Shown: positions 13,367 to 14,664 of the stretch, piece after piece
How positions within the stretch are numbered: position 1 is the stretch's first letter
Layout: the number at the start of each line of letters is the position of its first letter
DNA from: JAYTUJ01 sp043744615
GTDB taxonomy: Bacteria; Patescibacteriota; Minisyncoccia; Phycocordibacterales; CAIRYW01
Assembly: GCA_043744615.1 (NCBI GenBank)
Contig: JAYTUJ010000060.1
Coordinates: 1-14,664 of the forward strand
Length of the DNA: 14,664 bases
Direction: 5' to 3'
Notes under the pieces: generated by a model
Databases searched by the model: none
What the model was told of the DNA's origin: nothing
Seen by the model: the letters and a program-made list of their open reading frames with translations, nothing else
Translations under genes and position numbers: made by a program

Positions 13367-13390
13367 TAAAATAACATCAGTAAAAAAATA

Positions 13391-13410
13391 TTGACTAGAA
13401 CATAAGGCTT
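13391..13410 (+). repeat. Left copy of a 19/20-nt inverted repeat
   Basis: TTGACTAGAACATAAGGCTT matches the reverse complement of 14580-14598 except for one missing T. It supplies the -35 and most of the spacer of the promoter at 13391-13418. Confidence 0.85.
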
Positions 13411-13470
13411 GGTATACTGTTCTTACCAGACCTGAAAGGCATCCTAAATGGGTGCCTTTCATATTTATAG
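13391..13470 (+). promoter_or_regulatory. Promoter with immediate hairpin, possible tiny ncRNA
   Basis: TTGACT (13391-13396), a 16-nt spacer and TATACT (13413-13418) predict a start near 13425. The RNA then forms an 11-bp stem, GAAAGGCATCC / GGGTGCCTTTC (13434-13460, one G-U, TAAAT loop), followed by ATATTTATAG. No plus-strand gene follows; the element points into the 3' end of the NYN gene. The order and the tail (TTTCATATTTATA) resemble the leader at 10175-10240. Possible roles are a short ncRNA, a cassette promoter that lost its gene, or a terminator for rdgB-like transcripts. Confidence 0.55.
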
Positions 13471-14103
13471 GCCTTCTTCTGTTTGTTTTAAGCGTTCTCG
13501 TAAATAGGTAAAATCTAAAAACTTTTCAGCAGCAAATCTTTTTATTTCTTTCGCCGTTCTAGATGCATGAGCAAGAATAAATATTTCCTTTTTATCTTCT
13601 TCTCTCAAGAATTTTAGTACAGGCAAAAAGTCTCCGTCTCCAGAAAGAATTACAGCACGATCGTATGTTTTCCTATCTCGCATTAAAAAGAAAGTCATAT
13701 CAACATCACAATTAGCTTTTCTGCTGGATAACCCTTTAGAATCAAAGAAAGTCTTAACAGGTTTTAGTATCATTTTATATCCAATTTTTTCAATTGCGAG
13801 ATAAAACCTAACTCGTTATAAATGATTACTCAAGAGTCTTAATTCTATTTCATTTAGAATACCTTCTTTTTTATCTACCAGTTTAATAAGATATTTTATG
13901 AGGTCTTTAAGAGGCACTGATTTGTAAGTAAGATAATTAAAAGGGAATTTATAAATCTCAACTCCTCCAAAAAAGTATACTTCCTCCACCCCATATTTTT
14001 CTTCAAGATATTTATATAGCTTTTTATAATCAACACTCCAGCCAAGGGATTTTTTGCCTCCGTAAAAAAGGTTTGATGCATCAATATAGGCATGTGTTCG
14101 CAT
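13465..14103 (-). pseudogene. NYN-domain (LabA/DUF88-like) protein interrupted by one in-frame TAA
   Basis: The NYN fold is PIN-related and usually a metal-dependent ribonuclease. The N-terminal part (14103-13816) has AYIDASNLFYGG with the expected first acidic residue. The C-terminal part has NCDVDMTFFLMRD and VILSGDGDFLPVLKFL, the other acidic clusters. The two parts are in the same frame, separated only by TAA at 13816-13818 and 14 sense codons (RVRFYLAIEKIGYK), which fit the family's usual ..FY..LEK.GY.. linker before LKPVKTFFDSKG. The full frame is 213 codons. A single nonsense change therefore explains the break, and its recency is suggested by the otherwise intact frame. A sequencing error is possible. 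The ATG at 13773 would give a half-domain only. A TATAAT lies 9 nt upstream of the first ATG. Confidence 0.85.
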
Positions 14104-14112
14104 GTAAGATGG

Positions 14113-14118
14113 ATTATA
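14113..14118 (-). promoter_or_regulatory. -10 box of the NYN gene
   Basis: TATAAT on the minus strand ends 9 nt before the ATG at 14103. The -35 region is AT-rich and unclear. Confidence 0.45.
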
Positions 14119-14160
14119 AGTCTAATTAAATAAAAAATAAGTAAAAAATTACTAAAATTA

Positions 14161-14189
14161 TTTAACGTATAAATAAGATGTGATAAAAT
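14161..14189 (+). promoter_or_regulatory. Promoter of the chimeric antitoxin ORF
   Basis: TTTAAC (14161-14166), a 17-nt spacer and TAAAAT (14184-14189), 7 nt before the ATG at 14197. Confidence 0.4.
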
Positions 14190-14196
14190 ACTATGT

Positions 14197-14421
14197 ATGA
14201 ATAAACCATCTCAAATTCCAGAAAACGGGTTTTACTACCACTATAAACATGATCAAAAAGGGGAGGTAAACAACTATGCAGAGGTTGTGAGGAGGGCTTT
14301 AGTTAGATATGAAGAAGAAGCTGTTAATGCTGTTTTAGAATCTCATAAGGAAGCGATGCAAGAAAAAATTCTCCGAGGTGATTTGGACCATCTCACAAAA
14401 GAAATTGTACAGAGTTTATGA
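14197..14421 (+). CDS. Chimeric ORF: DUF1653-like N-terminus joined to an antitoxin-like C-terminus
   Basis: The first 22 residues (GFYYHYKHDQKGEVNNYA) match the start of DUF1653-type proteins as I remember them from CPR genomes. From AEVVRRALVRYEEE onward (residues 22-74) the sequence instead matches the second helix and C-terminal tail of ribbon-helix-helix antitoxins (EAVNAVLESHKEA...ILRGDLDHLTKEI). The DUF1653 core and the DNA-binding beta-strand of the antitoxin are both missing. DUF1653 proteins continue NNYAYEVVG, so the junction falls where both parents would encode EVV. The stop overlaps the ATG of a toxin remnant (ATGA), the usual antitoxin-toxin coupling. The product could still bind toxin but should not bind DNA. 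Parentage rests on recall, not on a search. Confidence 0.55.
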   Translation: MNKPSQIPENGFYYHYKHDQKGEVNNYAEVVRRALVRYEEEAVNAVLESHKEAMQEKILRGDLDHLTKEIVQSL

Positions 14422-14489
14422 TTCAAGTCACTTATACTCCATTTTTTGTAAGGCAATATAAAAAGTTTTCTCAAGACCTATTAAACTAA
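14418..14489 (+). pseudogene. Truncated RelE/ParE-like toxin (23 aa)
   Basis: The ATG overlaps the antitoxin-like stop codon (ATGA). The peptide MIQVTYTPFFVRQYKKFSQD has the form of the first strand and helix of RelE/ParE/YoeB-type mRNA interferases or gyrase poisons. A TAA follows after 23 residues. None of the three downstream frames to the window end gives a recognisable RelE continuation (no ..SYRIVF.. or similar block), so this is a remnant rather than a simple frameshift. From 14490 to 14664 I see no supportable gene. Confidence 0.6.
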
Positions 14490-14579
14490 ATTTCAAGAAA
14501 AAACCACGAATAGTAAGAAAGGAAAGAGGTTTAGAAGTTCTTTTACCTTACAGTTGTTTTTATATGAGTGTCGCACAAT

Positions 14580-14598
14580 AAGCCTTATGTTCTGTCAA
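14580..14598 (-). repeat. Right copy of the 19/20-nt inverted repeat
   Basis: Read on the minus strand, TTGACAGAACATAAGGCTT repeats 13391-13410 with one base deleted. It is flanked by short direct repeats GTCGCAC at 14570-14576 and 14599-14605. No good -10 follows on the minus strand, so this copy does not look like a working promoter. Confidence 0.85.
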
Positions 14599-14664
14599 GT
14601 CGCACATGCGAGTGACTGAAATAAGAAAAGCGCACAAGATCTTAGTTTTTATAATATAACACAA

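Noticed and set aside
13398..13422. LexA-like operator AGAACA...TGTTCT
   Set aside because: The half-sites are 13 or more bases apart, unlike the known Gram-positive or E. coli SOS boxes, and they coincide with promoter sequence.
13816..13818. Stop-codon recoding in the NYN gene
   Set aside because: Known CPR recoding (Gracilibacteria/SR1) concerns UGA, whereas this stop is UAA, and UAA ends many other genes here.
1..14664. CRISPR array, transposase or integrase
   Set aside because: No regularly spaced direct repeats and no ORF with a DDE, HUH or tyrosine-recombinase signature were seen.

Overview
The window is AT-rich and gene-dense, with short genes. Most genes lack a Shine-Dalgarno sequence and many -10 boxes sit 6-7 nt from the start codon. 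Arginine is written mainly as CGA in the housekeeping genes. These traits, together with the styles of the L27, NYN-domain, DUF1653-like and goose-lysozyme-like proteins, point to a Candidate Phyla Radiation bacterium (Patescibacteria, most likely Parcubacteria). This is inferred from protein resemblance; there is no rRNA gene in the window. Standard stop codons work throughout, so a UGA-recoding lineage (Gracilibacteria/SR1) is unlikely.

Layout. 1-2123: a perfect hairpin, then recR and dnaB on the minus strand (dnaB-recR operon, 2-nt gap). 2124-3183: an orphan cassette with a promoter, a 54-bp perfect palindrome, an unrecognised 213-aa protein and a terminator. 3182-4437: a leaderless sugar-1-phosphate nucleotidylyltransferase and a small SAM methyltransferase, meeting cysS (minus) tail to tail with a 9-bp overlap. 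5840-7609: divergent promoters, an S41 C-terminal processing peptidase and rplI (L9). 7598-7738: a large inverted repeat with two inner hairpins separates rplI from convergent rpmA (L27). 8123-9461: two further orphan cassettes (128-aa unknown protein; 168-aa predicted lipoprotein). In both, an RNA hairpin would pair the start codon. A tRNA-like row of short stems follows the second.

9466-10938: a DEDDh-type exonuclease homologue, then a promoter-plus-hairpin leader and a lytic-transglycosylase-like protein whose signal-peptide region has no ATG/GTG/TTG start. 10892-12094: a two-HKD phospholipase D/cardiolipin synthase-like protein (minus), preceded by a 43-aa Cys-containing ORF. 12126-12174: two back-to-back promoters whose -35 boxes overlap; one serves that pair and the other serves rlmH. 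12746-13366: a HAM1/RdgB-like nucleotide pyrophosphatase. 13391-14598: a decayed segment bounded by a near-identical 19/20-nt inverted repeat. It holds a NYN-domain gene broken by one TAA, an ORF that looks like a DUF1653 N-terminus spliced onto an antitoxin C-terminus, and the first 23 residues of a RelE/ParE-like toxin. The last 175 bp carry no gene I can support.

Functionally this is a core replication/repair, translation and cell-envelope region (DnaB, RecR, CysRS, L9, L27, RlmH, HAM1, S41 protease, lytic enzyme, PLD) interrupted by accessory genes with different arginine-codon use. The most unusual signal is the repeated architecture of the orphan genes: a sigma70-like promoter, a long leader hairpin (two of them burying the AUG), one unrecognised gene, and a 3' hairpin. 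I found no CRISPR array, transposase, complete tRNA or rRNA.
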